A stretch of DNA of 64,000 nucleotides from Bacteroidota bacterium (GTDB lineage Bacteria; Bacteroidota; Ignavibacteria; Palsa-1295). A program made the translations under genes and the position numbers. The notes beneath the pieces were generated by a model. It had not been told where the DNA came from, did no database searches, and saw only the letters and a list, made by a program, of their open reading frames with translations. Position 1 is the first letter of the stretch. Each line of letters begins with the position of its first letter. The stretch lies in contig JAJPIO010000009.1 in assembly GCA_021324735.1 (NCBI GenBank), forward strand, positions 62,001 through 126,000, given 5' to 3'. Of this stretch, positions 14,344 through 24,481 are shown in pieces.

Positions 14344-17190
14344 TCACGCCTCCGTGGCCGCATTGAGCGCGGAGACAATATTACTCATTGTCTTCGCTCG
14401 TTGTTTTACCGCTGGATGATCGACTCCAAGCCGAGCGGCAAAACGCGGAAGATAGGTTTGATACACCTCCAAAGCCTTTGGAAGTTCTCCCTCTATATGA
14501 TAAAGATACCCTAGGCTTATCTGCGATTTAAGTGTCATTTCGCTTTCCGGCCCTTGCGATAAAATAGACTTTTCGATTAACTCGCGCACGGTGAGTTCGG
14601 CCCTCCCATAATCGCCAATATCCATAAGCGCGCCACCCATAGTCTCAAGGCACCCAAGATACCATAAATGTTTATCACCGAGAGTATTTTTAATACTATG
14701 TACTACCCCTTCTAAAATTAATAGAGCATCTCTTGGTTTTGCGCAAAGAAGCATTGAGGTTGCGAGATTCAGAGTGCTGAATAATGATGTAGGGTGCGTG
14801 CTCCCAAGCAATCGCTTCGAAAGTTCAAGAGCTTGTTCATATAGAGTAATTGCTTCCTCCTGCTCCCCCAGTAATAGCACTATCGCGGCCAGGTTTTGAA
14901 TCGCGTCGATCCGTTTCCATGGCGTTACAATTTCGCTGAATTCGAGCGCGCTGCGAATGACCCTCTCAGCGCCCGCATAATCTCCAATTCCATACAGCAC
15001 GGTGGAAAGATCGATGATCGCACTGAATAAGTCTTCGCTCTTTCCTACCCTTGTTTCTATCATGGAGACGATCTCTTCGCAAATTGGTAGGGCAAGCTTG
15101 TATTCCTGTTTTGTAATGTAAAGTTGTGCCTGCTCGCGTTTAAGATCGAGCGAAGTCTTATCGTCCAACTGCTCCTCACTCGCTTGTTCCGCAATTTCAG
15201 CGAGAATTTCCGAAGCTTCATCGTAAGACGCACCTTCGCGGGCGATTTGTGCAAGCCAAAGCCGGCGCTCGAAGCCATCGTCAGCCTCCATAGCCTTGTG
15301 CAGAGCTGCGAAAAGTTCAGAGCTTCGCTCGCGCTCGAAGGATTGCAAATAGGCGATAAAATCAAAGTGGTGGTCATCGTTGGCGAAGAGCATGAACATG
15401 TCGGGGTCGGCGAAGCAGGTCCACAGCGCATTGGTGTCGCCTGCGGCTTGCCACTGCCACGGTTCCTCATCCCTTCTTCTGGCCCCGTAATCTGTCGTCG
15501 AAAAATATCTACCGAGTTGCGCATGTGCGGCTTTTCGGCGGGTCTCATCCGGCAAATAGCGGCTCTCAACCGCTCTTCTAAGGTAATCGTGGAAAAACCC
15601 GAGCCGGCCATCGCGATGGAGGAGGTGGTAGTCGAATGCAAAGAGCAGGCGGGAGAGGTCGAGGCGCGCGAGAGGGGCACATTCCATCAACTCCTGTTCG
15701 CTTAACCCGAAGCGAGAGGCCGCAATGAGGCTGAGCATGCTTCGCACGTCAGCTTCCCCATAATCATTCTCTATCCGTTCGAGCATTCGGTCGAACACTT
15801 CCATCATATCGGTGGCATTTGTGTACCGCGCGATCGTTTCATCGAGCGTTCGATGCCTGCCGTGCAGCCGAAGCTCCTCGGCCACCACGCGTAAGTAGAG
15901 CGGCGAGCTTGCTTTTGCATCGGTGACTACCCTCCGCAATTGTTCGGTGCTTATGGATTTGCGAAACTCTCCAAGATACCGGACAACAATGCTTTGCCGC
16001 ACTCGCTCATCGGTGAGCGGCGTCACGGTAAGCTCGGTCCATTCACGCGCGCGGAGACGGTCCATCCACTCGCCGGGTGTGGCAGAGACGATTAGTCGTA
16101 TGCCGGCCGGAATGATCTCCGGCATCCACGCAAGGCGGCGGCCCGATTCGTCAAGCTGGTTCACGGCATCGACGACGATCAGGATCGGGACTGCGGCCTG
16201 CTCCGAAAGATGCTCGGCACGGAATAACCAGTTGCCAAAGCTGGCTTCCAACTCTTCCACGTTTACTGGTATCTCCTCCTCGATCGCAAACCGCTCGCGA
16301 ATTTCCCCGATAATGTGGCGTATCACGGCGGCAGCCGAGCCGCTCGTCTCGGTCGCTCCGATATAGTGCTCGATCACGAACGCGGTAGGATTCTTCTTAC
16401 TGTAATGATCTGCCAAATAGGCAACGAGTGAGCTTTTACCAAGACCGGACTCTCCGCTAATGACGAGTGGTTGGGTGCCTTCGGTGATCCACGTCGTAAA
16501 TTCTTTGACACACTGCACATTCGGAATATAGGCGCGAACTCGACTTGCCGCGAACGATGCCTGTGCGCGGCGTTCGAGCTCGAGCTCGGATGGCGTCGAG
16601 GTCTCCGGCCAGTACCGGTCGATCATGTCCAGCAGGTCGTCACGGACGTCCCTCCCAAGCTCCTCGACCGTGCGGAATGTGCGGAACGGATAACCGGTCG
16701 AGCGAGCACGCTCGATCAATGCTTCGAGCCGGGTAGTATAGTCATCATCGGAAAGATCGCCGTCACGGTGGTAGAAATAGGCGCAATCGGAATTTACCTT
16801 CGGCGAATTGAAGACTCCATGGAGAAACTCCATCTCCGTAACGCTCGCACCCGCCATTGCGGCTTCCTCGATCCAGGGATATTTCGCCAGCAGTTCTGGG
16901 TCCATGAGAAGCTCGTGGTACTCCGGTACCCAGCCATAGCGGTTGCCGATCATTCCCAGAAAGTAAGGACGGCATTTGTCTACTTCCTCGAGGCACGTTC
17001 GGATAACGGTCCCAAGAGCTGCTTGTTCGTCCGTTAATCCCCACCGCAGATCGACTTCTGTAAACGTGATTCCTCGATTCCTGCATAGCGCGCGTATCTC
17101 GGGAAAAACCATCTTCATCAGATGCTCCCGCTCCTCCTGCATGTCGCGGAAGGTTGAGGATACAAAGACTCGAAGTTCTTGCTTTTGCAC
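14344..17190 (-). CDS. DUF4062-NTPase-TPR protein (STAND-like, NPHP3/NWD1-type architecture)
   Basis: 948 residues. N-terminal DUF4062: LRVFVSSTFRDMQEEREHLM (residues 6-25), ITFTEVDLRWGLTDEQ and PYFLGMIGNRYGWVPE. Then an AAA/NACHT-like NTPase with Walker A GESGLGKSS near residues 245-253 and Walker B ILIVVDAVNQLDE near 333-345. The C-terminal 300 residues are helical tetratricopeptide-like repeats (for example ELSKRLLGSTHPTSLFSTLN, typical of TPR_12/kinesin-light-chain repeats). Such sensor-switch-effector layouts are typical of STAND NTPases; eukaryotic counterparts with DUF4062 include NWD1, TEP1 and NPHP3. It stands alone, convergent with the small gene before it and divergent from pntA. 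Role unknown; regulatory or immune functions are inference. Confidence 0.85.
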   Translation of the reverse strand: MQKQELRVFVSSTFRDMQEEREHLMKMVFPEIRALCRNRGITFTEVDLRWGLTDEQAALGTVIRTCLEEVDKCRPYFLGMIGNRYGWVPEYHELLMDPELLAKYPWIEEAAMAGASVTEMEFLHGVFNSPKVNSDCAYFYHRDGDLSDDDYTTRLEALIERARSTGYPFRTFRTVEELGRDVRDDLLDMIDRYWPETSTPSELELERRAQASFAASRVRAYIPNVQCVKEFTTWITEGTQPLVISGESGLGKSSLVAYLADHYSKKNPTAFVIEHYIGATETSGSAAAVIRHIIGEIRERFAIEEEIPVNVEELEASFGNWLFRAEHLSEQAAVPILIVVDAVNQLDESGRRLAWMPEIIPAGIRLIVSATPGEWMDRLRAREWTELTVTPLTDERVRQSIVVRYLGEFRKSISTEQLRRVVTDAKASSPLYLRVVAEELRLHGRHRTLDETIARYTNATDMMEVFDRMLERIENDYGEADVRSMLSLIAASRFGLSEQELMECAPLARLDLSRLLFAFDYHLLHRDGRLGFFHDYLRRAVESRYLPDETRRKAAHAQLGRYFSTTDYGARRRDEEPWQWQAAGDTNALWTCFADPDMFMLFANDDHHFDFIAYLQSFERERSSELFAALHKAMEADDGFERRLWLAQIAREGASYDEASEILAEIAEQASEEQLDDKTSLDLKREQAQLYITKQEYKLALPICEEIVSMIETRVGKSEDLFSAIIDLSTVLYGIGDYAGAERVIRSALEFSEIVTPWKRIDAIQNLAAIVLLLGEQEEAITLYEQALELSKRLLGSTHPTSLFSTLNLATSMLLCAKPRDALLILEGVVHSIKNTLGDKHLWYLGCLETMGGALMDIGDYGRAELTVRELIEKSILSQGPESEMTLKSQISLGYLYHIEGELPKALEVYQTYLPRFAARLGVDHPAVKQRAKTMSNIVSALNAATEA

Positions 17191-17431
17191 TGGGATGAGG
17201 GGACAATATCAAAGGCGAGAGCAAAGATAACCGTTTTTTTGAAGAGCAGTTCGGTTTGGAATCCTCCAACTCCTCGAGGATGCTTCTACGTTATAGGGGC
17301 CAATTTTTTTGCTAATCTTTTTGCCCGTAAACTCGTTTGTGGCGCGCGGACGCTGGGTTTTCACGGCGGGACCTCACCGTACACGCGGAAAAACCGCAAA
17401 ATCCGGCTCTCTGTAGGAAACAACCCACATA

Positions 17432-19087
17432 ATGAGCGAAACACATACTACGGCCACGCCCGATCGCACCTCCTCCGTGCCCTCGGCACCGGTTTCGACC
17501 AATGGCCATCAGATGAGCGATCATCTGCAACCCAAACTATTAATAGGAATCCCTAAAGAAGTCCGCGCAGGCGAGCGCCGCGTGGCGGCAACCCCCGATA
17601 CGGCCCAGAAGCTTCAAAAGCTTGGCTTCGATGTGCTCGTCGAGCGCGGAGCTGGTGAGACGGCCGACTTCCCCGATCAGCGTTACCTGGATGCGGGATG
17701 CCGCATCGCCAACGACGCAAAGGAAGTATGGGCGACTGCCAATATCATTTTGAAAGTTCGCGCACCAGAGCAACATCCAACGCTCGGTGTAAATGAAGCG
17801 GACCTTCTTACACCAGATAAGACCCTAATCTCCTTTATCGCACCGGGTCAAAACCAGGACTTAGTAAAGCGCCTCGCAAGTACGAAGGCGACAGTATTCG
17901 CGATCGATTCTGTGCCGCGTATCACGCGCGCTCAGAAAGAGGATGCTCTTTCTTCGATGGCGAACATCGCAGGTTATCGCGCGATCGTTGAGGCCGCAAA
18001 TGTTTTTCCACGCTTCTTTACCGGTCAGGTAACAGCCGCAGGTAAGATCCCACCGGCGAAGATCCTCGTGATCGGTGCGGGCGTCGCGGGTCTTGCAGCG
18101 ATCGGTGCTGGCAAGGCGCTCGGTGCTATTGTCCGCGCGTTCGATGTGCGTCCATCAGTAAAAGAGCAAATCCAAAGTATGGGCGCCGATTTCCTTGAAG
18201 TAAAAATTCAGGAGAGCGGTGAAGGTACCGGCGGATACGCGAAGGAAATGAGCAAAGAGTTTATCGAAGCCGAAATGGCGCTCTTTGCGAAACAGGCGAA
18301 AGAAGTTGATATCATTGTTACGACCGCTCTCATCCCGGGCAAGCCGGCTCCGAAGCTTATCACAAAAGCGATGGTCGAGTCGATGCGCGAAGGTTCGGTG
18401 ATCGTCGATCTCGCAGCAGAGAACGGCGGCAACTGCGAACTTACGCAGCCTGGCAAAGTGATCACGACGCCGAACGGTGTCACGATCATCGGTTATACCG
18501 ATCTTCCGAGCCGTATGGCCTCGCAAGCGAGCCAGCTATACGGCATGAACCTGTATCATCTATTAGATGACATGGGTGGTGGCGCGAAATTCCATGTCGA
18601 TCTCGAAGATGAGGTCGTTCGCGGTGCGATCGTTACGCAGAACGGCCAAATTCTCTGGCCGGCTCCGAAACCTGCGGTCGTAACACAACCGGCAGCGGCG
18701 CCGAAGCCAGCTCCCGCAGTCCATGCCAAGCCCGAAGAGAAAAAGAAGAAGAGCGGCTGGGTAATGCCGGCGGTTCTTGGCGTAGTCTATATCGGACTCG
18801 TCTTCGGAGCGCCAGCATCATTCCTGCAGCACTTCACGGTATTCGTACTGGCGGTCTTCGTCGGTTGGCAGGTGATCTGGAATGTCACCCCTGCACTCCA
18901 CACTCCGCTTATGAGCGTGACGAACGCGATCAGCGGTATCATTATCCTTGGTGGCTTATTGCAGATAGGTTCGTCCATGCCGACCACGGTGATCGTGCTT
19001 GGCTTTGCGGCGATCTTCCTCGCTACCCTCAATATCGCTGGCGGCTTCTGGGTTACTCAGCGTATGCTTAAAATGTTTAGAAAGTAA
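17432..19087 (+). CDS. pntA: NAD(P) transhydrogenase subunit alpha
   Basis: 551 residues, full PntA: domain I (about residues 35-400) with [44 protein letters not shown] (NAD-binding Rossmann) and [18 protein letters not shown] Pro/Ala/Lys linker (about 412-442) follows, then the alpha-2 membrane part with four hydrophobic helices to the end. The first 27 residues are a Ser/Thr/Pro-rich extension; an alternative start is Met28 ([10 protein letters not shown]). The protein couples hydride transfer between NADH and NADP to proton translocation with PntB, 8 bases downstream. AGGAAA occurs 15 bases upstream of the ATG. Confidence 0.95.
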   Translation: MSETHTTATPDRTSSVPSAPVSTNGHQMSDHLQPKLLIGIPKEVRAGERRVAATPDTAQKLQKLGFDVLVERGAGETADFPDQRYLDAGCRIANDAKEVWATANIILKVRAPEQHPTLGVNEADLLTPDKTLISFIAPGQNQDLVKRLASTKATVFAIDSVPRITRAQKEDALSSMANIAGYRAIVEAANVFPRFFTGQVTAAGKIPPAKILVIGAGVAGLAAIGAGKALGAIVRAFDVRPSVKEQIQSMGADFLEVKIQESGEGTGGYAKEMSKEFIEAEMALFAKQAKEVDIIVTTALIPGKPAPKLITKAMVESMREGSVIVDLAAENGGNCELTQPGKVITTPNGVTIIGYTDLPSRMASQASQLYGMNLYHLLDDMGGGAKFHVDLEDEVVRGAIVTQNGQILWPAPKPAVVTQPAAAPKPAPAVHAKPEEKKKKSGWVMPAVLGVVYIGLVFGAPASFLQHFTVFVLAVFVGWQVIWNVTPALHTPLMSVTNAISGIIILGGLLQIGSSMPTTVIVLGFAAIFLATLNIAGGFWVTQRMLKMFRK

Positions 19088-19095
19088 ATCCTCCT

Positions 19096-20538
19096 ATGAC
19101 TCTCTCTGAAAGTTTTGCAAGCGTAAGCTATATTGCCGCCATCGGACTGTTTATTCTCAGTTTGGGCGGCCTCTCGCAGCACGAGTCCTCGCGGCGCGGT
19201 AACATGTTCGGCATTATCGGCATGTTGCTCGCTCTTGTCGCGACGCTCGCTATTGTTGGTACTCATCCCGATGCATCGGCAAGCACGTTTGGCATTCTGG
19301 CGGTGGTGTTGATCGCTGCCGGTACGATAGGCGCATTCGTTGCGTCGCGCGTAGCTATGACCTCGATGCCCGAGCTTGTTGCTATGCTCCACAGCTTTGT
19401 GGGTGCGGCGGCAGTGCTCGTTGGTTTTAGCAATTATCTGGGACCGCAGCATGCCGCTGGTTCGGATGCACTCGTTCACGAGCTCGAGATCTACATCGGT
19501 ATTTTTATCGGTGCGATCACATTTACCGGTTCGATCATCGCCTTCGGGAAGCTGAATGGCAAGATCTCTGGCAAACCACTCATGATCCCGGGGCGCCACC
19601 TCATCAACTTGTTGATGGTAATTGCGTGCGTCGTGCTTGGTGTGATGTTCGTTCAGGGTACGGAAGCAGCAGCACAAGGCGGACTCACCGAGCTTATTAT
19701 TATGACGGTGATCGCAGGCGTGATCGGCGTACATCTCGTGATGGCCATCGGTGGCGCTGATATGCCGGTCGTTGTTTCGATGCTCAATAGCTATTCCGGT
19801 TGGGCAGCAGCGGCGGCGGGTTTCATGCTCGAGAACGATCTTCTGATCGTGACGGGCGCTCTCGTAGGCAGCTCGGGCGCGATCCTTTCCTTCATCATGT
19901 GCCGTGCAATGAACCGTTCGTTCATCAGCGTGATCTTGGGCGGTTTTGGTACCGGTGGCGGATCATCGCCGGCGGCCGGTTCAGAGCAGCCGCAAGGTGA
20001 GGTAACTCCGATCAATGTCGATCAAACGGCAGATATGCTTTCGGAAGCGAAGAATGTTATTATCGTACCGGGTTACGGTGTTGCCGTAGCACAAGCGCAG
20101 CACTCGCTCGCGGAAATGGTGAAGCTCCTTCGTGATGCCGGTGTGAACGTTCGGTTTGGTATTCATCCTGTCGCGGGCCGTTTGCCCGGACACATGAACG
20201 TACTTCTCGCGGAAGCGAACGTACCGTACGATATCGTTTTCGAAATGGACGAACTCAATCACGACTTTCCGACGACGGATGTTGCGATGGTTATTGGTGC
20301 TAACGACATCGTTAATCCCGCGGCGCTCGAAGATCCGACGAGCCCGATCGCGGGTATGCCGGTCCTCGAAGTGTGGAAGGCGAAGACCTGCGTTGTGATG
20401 AAGCGCTCCATGGCTTCGGGATACGCGGGTATCGACAATCCTCTCTTCTACAAAGAGAATACCCGTATGCTCTTTGGCGATGCGAAGAAGAACGTCGATG
20501 CGCTCGTCGCCAAGCTTCGCGAGCTCGAGCCGGCCTGA
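19096..20538 (+). CDS. pntB: NAD(P) transhydrogenase subunit beta
   Basis: 480 residues, usual PntB length. The N-terminal 290 residues form about nine membrane helices including [19 protein letters not shown] and [20 protein letters not shown], diagnostic of PntB. The C-terminal domain III binds [24 protein letters not shown] (about residues 317-336), [30 protein letters not shown] and [18 protein letters not shown]. Forms the transhydrogenase with PntA, likely supplying NADPH for the biosynthetic operons seen here. Followed by a strong terminator. Confidence 0.96.
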   Translation: MTLSESFASVSYIAAIGLFILSLGGLSQHESSRRGNMFGIIGMLLALVATLAIVGTHPDASASTFGILAVVLIAAGTIGAFVASRVAMTSMPELVAMLHSFVGAAAVLVGFSNYLGPQHAAGSDALVHELEIYIGIFIGAITFTGSIIAFGKLNGKISGKPLMIPGRHLINLLMVIACVVLGVMFVQGTEAAAQGGLTELIIMTVIAGVIGVHLVMAIGGADMPVVVSMLNSYSGWAAAAAGFMLENDLLIVTGALVGSSGAILSFIMCRAMNRSFISVILGGFGTGGGSSPAAGSEQPQGEVTPINVDQTADMLSEAKNVIIVPGYGVAVAQAQHSLAEMVKLLRDAGVNVRFGIHPVAGRLPGHMNVLLAEANVPYDIVFEMDELNHDFPTTDVAMVIGANDIVNPAALEDPTSPIAGMPVLEVWKAKTCVVMKRSMASGYAGIDNPLFYKENTRMLFGDAKKNVDALVAKLRELEPA

Positions 20539-20559
20539 AGCGTTTCTAATTAAACTTTT

Positions 20560-20596
20560 AAAAGCCCTTCGATGCTTATCATCGAAGGGCTTTTTT
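20560..20596 (+). terminator. Intrinsic terminator after pntAB
   Basis: 14-bp perfect stem (20561-20574 with 20580-20593), 5-base loop and a run of T to 20596. It ends 6 bases before the tag start, so tag needs its own promoter or read-through. Confidence 0.92.
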
Positions 20597-20601
20597 AATA
20601 T

Positions 20602-21189
20602 ATGGCTGAAAAGAAGATCATTCGATGTAATTGGGCTACTTCGGTTAAAGAGCCTCTGCTCGAACAATACCATGACGAAGAATGGGGCGTACCAGAGCAT
20701 AACGACGACAAGCTCTTCGAGAAGTTGATACTCGACGGCGCGCAGGCCGGACTCAGTTGGGTCACGATCCTGCGTAAGCGAGAAGGCTACCGCCGTGCGT
20801 TCGAGCGGTTTAATGCCGAAAAGATCGCGCGGTATGGTAAGCGCGAGATCAATCGATTGATGAAAGATGAAGGCATCATTCGGAATCGACTCAAGATCGA
20901 GTCCGCGATCGGAAATGCGAAGGCGTATCTGGAATTGAAAGAAGCGGGCGAAAGCTTCGACGAGTTCATTTGGCAATTCACCGATGGTCGCACCATTCAA
21001 AATCGATTCAAGGCGTGGAAGGAAATTCCGGCGACGTCAAAAGAATCAGAAGCGCTCAGCAAAGCGCTAAAAAAGCGTGGGTTTACCTTCGTCGGGCCAA
21101 CGATCATTTACGCCTTTATGCAGGCTATCGGTATGGTGAACGACCATATCGTCGATTGCTTTCGCTATAAAGAATGCTCGAAACGATAG
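20602..21189 (+). CDS. tag: DNA-3-methyladenine glycosylase I
   Basis: 195 residues, typical for Tag. Contains CNWATSVKEPLLEQYHDEEW near the N terminus, the catalytic-pocket element GAQAGLSWVTILRKREGYRR, and FVGPTIIYAFMQAIGMVNDH with the C-terminal His/Cys (VDCFRY) of the Zn site. It removes 3-methyladenine from alkylated DNA in base excision repair. The start follows the pntAB terminator at once, so the mRNA is nearly leaderless or made by read-through. Confidence 0.95.
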   Translation: MAEKKIIRCNWATSVKEPLLEQYHDEEWGVPEHNDDKLFEKLILDGAQAGLSWVTILRKREGYRRAFERFNAEKIARYGKREINRLMKDEGIIRNRLKIESAIGNAKAYLELKEAGESFDEFIWQFTDGRTIQNRFKAWKEIPATSKESEALSKALKKRGFTFVGPTIIYAFMQAIGMVNDHIVDCFRYKECSKR

Positions 21190-21270
21190 CGAAATCGAAC
21201 GATTGGGAAATGGTATAAACCGAAATCAACTCTGTGTTGTAGTCAAAAGGAGTATAGTCCCCTAACCCGT

Positions 21271-21723
21271 ATGAAACTCGCTTCGATAATTTCGATCTCC
21301 TTTATCCTTATTGCAACGGCTGCATGCCGCAATGTACCGACCAACAACGGTTTAAAAGATACAACCGGTACGAAAGACACGACCGTTGTTAGAGATACAA
21401 CGCCGGTTGCATTAACCGCCGCGATCGACGGACTTGTTTTGAAAGGGCCGATCTCGCCAGTTTCGCATATCGGTGTTCCGAATTCAGCACCATTAGCTGG
21501 CGCACCAATATCGATCAGTCAGGATAACACGATGCGCAAACCAACGATGGTGACGAGCGATAGTGCTGGCCGTTTTTATGTTCGCGTAGCGCCCGGCAGC
21601 TATACGCTAACGCCAATGCCGCTTGCGACGGCACTACCACGCCCGCTCGATCCCTCGCATATTACCATCACCGCGAATGCGGTTGTTAAGGATACGCTCA
21701 ATTACGATACCGGGATCCGATAA
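21271..21723 (+). CDS. Lipoprotein of unknown function, carboxypeptidase-regulatory-like
   Basis: 150 residues. Signal peptide with lipobox IATAAC, mature Cys about residue 19, then a Thr/Asp/Lys linker with TGTKDTTVVRDTT. The C-terminal half SDSAGRFYVRVAPGSYTLTP looks like a carboxypeptidase regulatory-like/Ig beta domain. A rho-independent terminator follows. Probably an outer-surface or periplasmic lipoprotein; function not assigned. Confidence 0.75.
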   Translation: MKLASIISISFILIATAACRNVPTNNGLKDTTGTKDTTVVRDTTPVALTAAIDGLVLKGPISPVSHIGVPNSAPLAGAPISISQDNTMRKPTMVTSDSAGRFYVRVAPGSYTLTPMPLATALPRPLDPSHITITANAVVKDTLNYDTGIR

Positions 21724-21741
21724 ATTTTTATAAGTTTAAGG

Positions 21742-21776
21742 AAAAGCGGGCACGGTCGTACCCGCTTTTTTATTTT
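21742..21776 (+). terminator. Intrinsic terminator after the lipoprotein gene
   Basis: AAAAGCGGG pairs with CCCGCTTTT around a 10-base loop, followed by a T-rich tract. It lies 19 bases after the stop. Confidence 0.88.
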
Positions 21777-21817
21777 GATCTGTTCTTTGTGTCGCCACTT
21801 TATTATCACGACTCGCC

Positions 21818-22993
21818 TTGAAAAAGACTATCCTTTTGCTTGGCTCGGGAGAGCTTGGGAAAGAATTTACAATCGCCGTTAAACGCCTGGGCCAGCGCGT
21901 TATCGCAGTCGATTCTTATGATGGTGCGCCTGCCATGCAGGTGACGAACGAACGCGAAGTCATTGACATGCTGAGCGGCGATGACCTCGACCGAGTTGTC
22001 GCGAAGTATAAGCCTGACATTATCGTCCCGGAGATCGAGGCCATTCGAACCGAGCGCTTCTATGATTATGAGAAGCAGGGGATTCAAGTTATCCCAAGCG
22101 CGCGAGCGGCTAACTTCACGATGAATCGTAAAGCGATTCGCGACCTGGCGGCGAAAGAGTTGAGGCTCAAAACGGCTCGTTATGCCTATGCGTCAACGCT
22201 CGAGGAATTTCATCAGGCGATCCACCAAATCGGTATTCCATGCGTCGTGAAGCCGCTTATGTCGTCATCGGGTAAAGGACAATCGTACGTGCGGGATAAG
22301 AACGAGATCGACCATGCGTGGGAAGTTGCGATGACGAAAGGCCGTGCAAAGATCAATGAAGTGATCGTTGAAGAGTTTATTGAGTTCGATTCCGAGATCA
22401 CTCTGCTTACCGTCACACAAAAGAATGGAAAGACGCTCTTTTGTCCGCCGATCGGTCATCGGCAGGAACGTGGCGATTACATGGAAAGCTGGCAGCCGGC
22501 GCAGATCAGCGACGAGCATTTGCGCGAAGCTCAGCGCATGGCCGATGCAGTGACTCGTTCGCTTACCGGTTGCGGGATTTGGGGAGTCGAATTCTTTTTA
22601 TCCACTAAGGACGGAGTCTATTTCTCTGAACTTTCACCACGCCCGCATGACACCGGCATGGTCACGATGAGCGGATCGCAAAATTTTACGGAATTTGAAC
22701 TTCATGCCCGCGCCGTGCTTGGGCTTCCGATCCCGGAAATAAAATTAGAACGAACGGGTGCGAGCGCAGTCATTCTTGCTCCCGATGCGTCGCAACAAGA
22801 GCCCACGTATGAAGGAGTTGAGAACGCCCTTGCGATGCCGAATGTCGATCTTCGGATCTTCGGCAAGCCAAACACTCGCAAATACCGACGTATGGCAGTG
22901 GCACTCGCACATGACAAGATCGGGACATCAACCGATGTGGTCCGTCAACGCGCAAAAGAGGCGGCGGCCAAAGTGAGGGTGATTATAGATTAG
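21818..22993 (+). CDS. purT: Formate-dependent phosphoribosylglycinamide formyltransferase
   Basis: 391 residues from a TTG start ([20 protein letters not shown]), the right length for PurT. ATP-grasp features: [53 protein letters not shown] (ATP-binding loop), [15 protein letters not shown], and the metal-binding [17 protein letters not shown]. The enzyme makes formyl-GAR from GAR, formate and ATP in purine synthesis. Monocistronic between two terminator/intergenic regions. Confidence 0.96.
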   Translation: MKKTILLLGSGELGKEFTIAVKRLGQRVIAVDSYDGAPAMQVTNEREVIDMLSGDDLDRVVAKYKPDIIVPEIEAIRTERFYDYEKQGIQVIPSARAANFTMNRKAIRDLAAKELRLKTARYAYASTLEEFHQAIHQIGIPCVVKPLMSSSGKGQSYVRDKNEIDHAWEVAMTKGRAKINEVIVEEFIEFDSEITLLTVTQKNGKTLFCPPIGHRQERGDYMESWQPAQISDEHLREAQRMADAVTRSLTGCGIWGVEFFLSTKDGVYFSELSPRPHDTGMVTMSGSQNFTEFELHARAVLGLPIPEIKLERTGASAVILAPDASQQEPTYEGVENALAMPNVDLRIFGKPNTRKYRRMAVALAHDKIGTSTDVVRQRAKEAAAKVRVIID

Positions 22994-23156
22994 GTTTTAT
23001 TTATGTGCCATCCGGCAAATACTTCGTCGCCATGGTCCCGAAAGTGGAGCGAGCCGCTGAGCATGGTGGTGAGGTATGAAGTATATTTGTGTTTTATTCT
23101 GCCTTGGATCGAAGTAAGTCGAGACTAATTTTAACCTATGATGGTCCGTTTGTTTG

Positions 23157-23164
23157 TATGTTTG
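23157..23164 (+). promoter_or_regulatory. Possible Bacteroidota-type -7 element TATGTTTG
   Basis: Matches TAnnTTTG exactly and lies 20 bases before the ATG at 23185, a good distance for a short leader. No clear -33 TTG-type element is seen at the usual spacing, so the call is tentative. Confidence 0.3.
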
Positions 23165-23184
23165 TAAACTAACCCTCCATCTTT

Positions 23185-23772
23185 ATGAAAAAGACAGTTT
23201 TACTTGTTGTGTTACTTACTACTGCAATTTCGTGTGGGAAACAGGGAGGTGGACAAACGAGTAAAGACGCCGCTTCAGGCGCTGTGCCACCACCGCCTCC
23301 TCCGCCGGTTAGTCCAACGCCTGATTCAGCCATAAAGGCAGATGCAGAAGAATTAATTGAACCGACAAAGTGGGTCTACGACACCACGGCGGACAAAATG
23401 ACCAGCGTAACGACATACACTGCAACAATCCACAGTGTTAATGATCTTACATTTGAGCCTCCATATAGTGGACCATATGACAAGGGAAGCATCGTGCTTC
23501 GGAAGCGGGGAAAGAGTATTGACGTGATGCTCGGAGTTTGGAGGGGACAGTTTACAGGTGACGAAATACTGGTAAAGTTTGATGATTCACCAGCACAACG
23601 ATACTCCGTGCAAGAGAGCTCAGACTTCGCCGGAGATGTCCGTTTCGTAACTGCCGCTAAGAAGTTCATAGCAGGGCTTATTAAAGCCAAACACGCAACA
23701 GTCCGTGCAAACTTCTTTCAGGAAGGCCACCGTGATATGGAGTTTAATGTCAATGACCTTAAGTGGAACTAG
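23185..23772 (+). CDS. Lipoprotein of unknown function
   Basis: 195 residues. Lipobox TTAISCG gives a mature Cys near residue 17. A low-complexity stretch with VPPPPPPPVSP (about residues 36-46) follows, then a beta-rich domain. DDSPAQRYSVQESSDFAGDV and AKKFIAGLIKAKHATVRANF resemble proteins that test inhibition-like or envelope-stress domains, but I do not recognise a family. It ends 8 bases before the next gene, so the two are probably co-transcribed. The codon make-up is more AT-rich than the flanking metabolic genes. Confidence 0.75.
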   Translation: MKKTVLLVVLLTTAISCGKQGGGQTSKDAASGAVPPPPPPPVSPTPDSAIKADAEELIEPTKWVYDTTADKMTSVTTYTATIHSVNDLTFEPPYSGPYDKGSIVLRKRGKSIDVMLGVWRGQFTGDEILVKFDDSPAQRYSVQESSDFAGDVRFVTAAKKFIAGLIKAKHATVRANFFQEGHRDMEFNVNDLKWN

Positions 23773-23780
23773 GGTAAGTT

Positions 23781-24380
23781 ATGCGTTATCCTTTTAAATA
23801 CTTCGTTAACCTGTTACTAGTGTTCGCCGTGGTTGTCCCTACCGTCCTTCGCGCGCAAGAAGAAACAAGAACGCCCACCGAAGCCGATTCAGTTATATTG
23901 CCGCTCGACGATCTTGCAACAAAACTAGAACTTGGATGGCCAGTTACGAAAGTTCTCTCTGAGCTAAACGGCAGATACAAGGTAAGAGATACTTTCATGG
24001 CTGAGAAGCTGGATGTTGAAGGTCGAGAAGTCATTCAAGCAATACGTTTTGCTCCAGTACTATTCTATGGTCGAACTGGATTTTTGGGTGTTAACTTTGA
24101 CCAAAAGGGACTCGCAAAGGCTTACCTCTGGGTTCATAGTACATATACCAGCGAATCCGTAATTGATCTCTTGGATCGTGCCGGAATTAGCGATGAAATG
24201 CAAGACAATGGCACACTCAAGGATTTTGCGCGTATTGTAACAGCCTTGTCTTCAAGTTTGGGAAAGCCGAAGCATCTTTCGGACGACTCTCAGGAAGTTG
24301 CAATTTGGAAGAAAAACGGTAGGCAGATATCAACGGGCTTGAAAGAAGGTGCGCTGAGTTTTCTCATCTGTAAGCAATAG
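23781..24380 (+). CDS. Exported protein of unknown function
   Basis: 199 residues. N-terminal signal peptide (FKYFVNLLLVFAVVVPTVLR, cleavage after Ala-Gln near residue 28 likely). The mature part is about 170 residues of mixed alpha/beta character with no recognised motif. Partner of the lipoprotein gene 8 bases upstream. It is the last gene before the arg promoter region. Confidence 0.7.
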   Translation: MRYPFKYFVNLLLVFAVVVPTVLRAQEETRTPTEADSVILPLDDLATKLELGWPVTKVLSELNGRYKVRDTFMAEKLDVEGREVIQAIRFAPVLFYGRTGFLGVNFDQKGLAKAYLWVHSTYTSESVIDLLDRAGISDEMQDNGTLKDFARIVTALSSSLGKPKHLSDDSQEVAIWKKNGRQISTGLKEGALSFLICKQ

Positions 24381-24434
24381 TTACGTATTTCCCACGTTCA
24401 GAGGGTTAATCTTTCTTAAATACGAAACCCCGTC

Positions 24435-24472
24435 CCTGTATATTTATGCAACTTTCTGCATAAGTATGCGTT
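24435..24472 (+). promoter_or_regulatory. Tandem ARG boxes (ArgR operator) upstream of argC
   Basis: Two sites fit the ArgR core TGnATnnnnATnCA: TGTATATTTATGCA at 24437-24450 (exact) and TGCATAAGTATGCG at 24457-24470 (last base differs). As 18-bp boxes they are separated by 2 bases, 20 bases centre to centre, the geometry known for hexameric ArgR on tandem boxes. TATATT at 24439-24444 inside the first box could be the -10 element, so binding would block RNA polymerase. argC starts 11 bases after the second box core, and argR is in this operon. Confidence 0.72.
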
Positions 24473-24481
24473 AATTCATTC

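Noticed and set aside
19981-21000. 339-residue minus-strand open frame opposite pntB/tag
   Set aside because: It overlaps well-supported pntB and tag genes and has the His/Arg-rich composition of a reverse-frame shadow.
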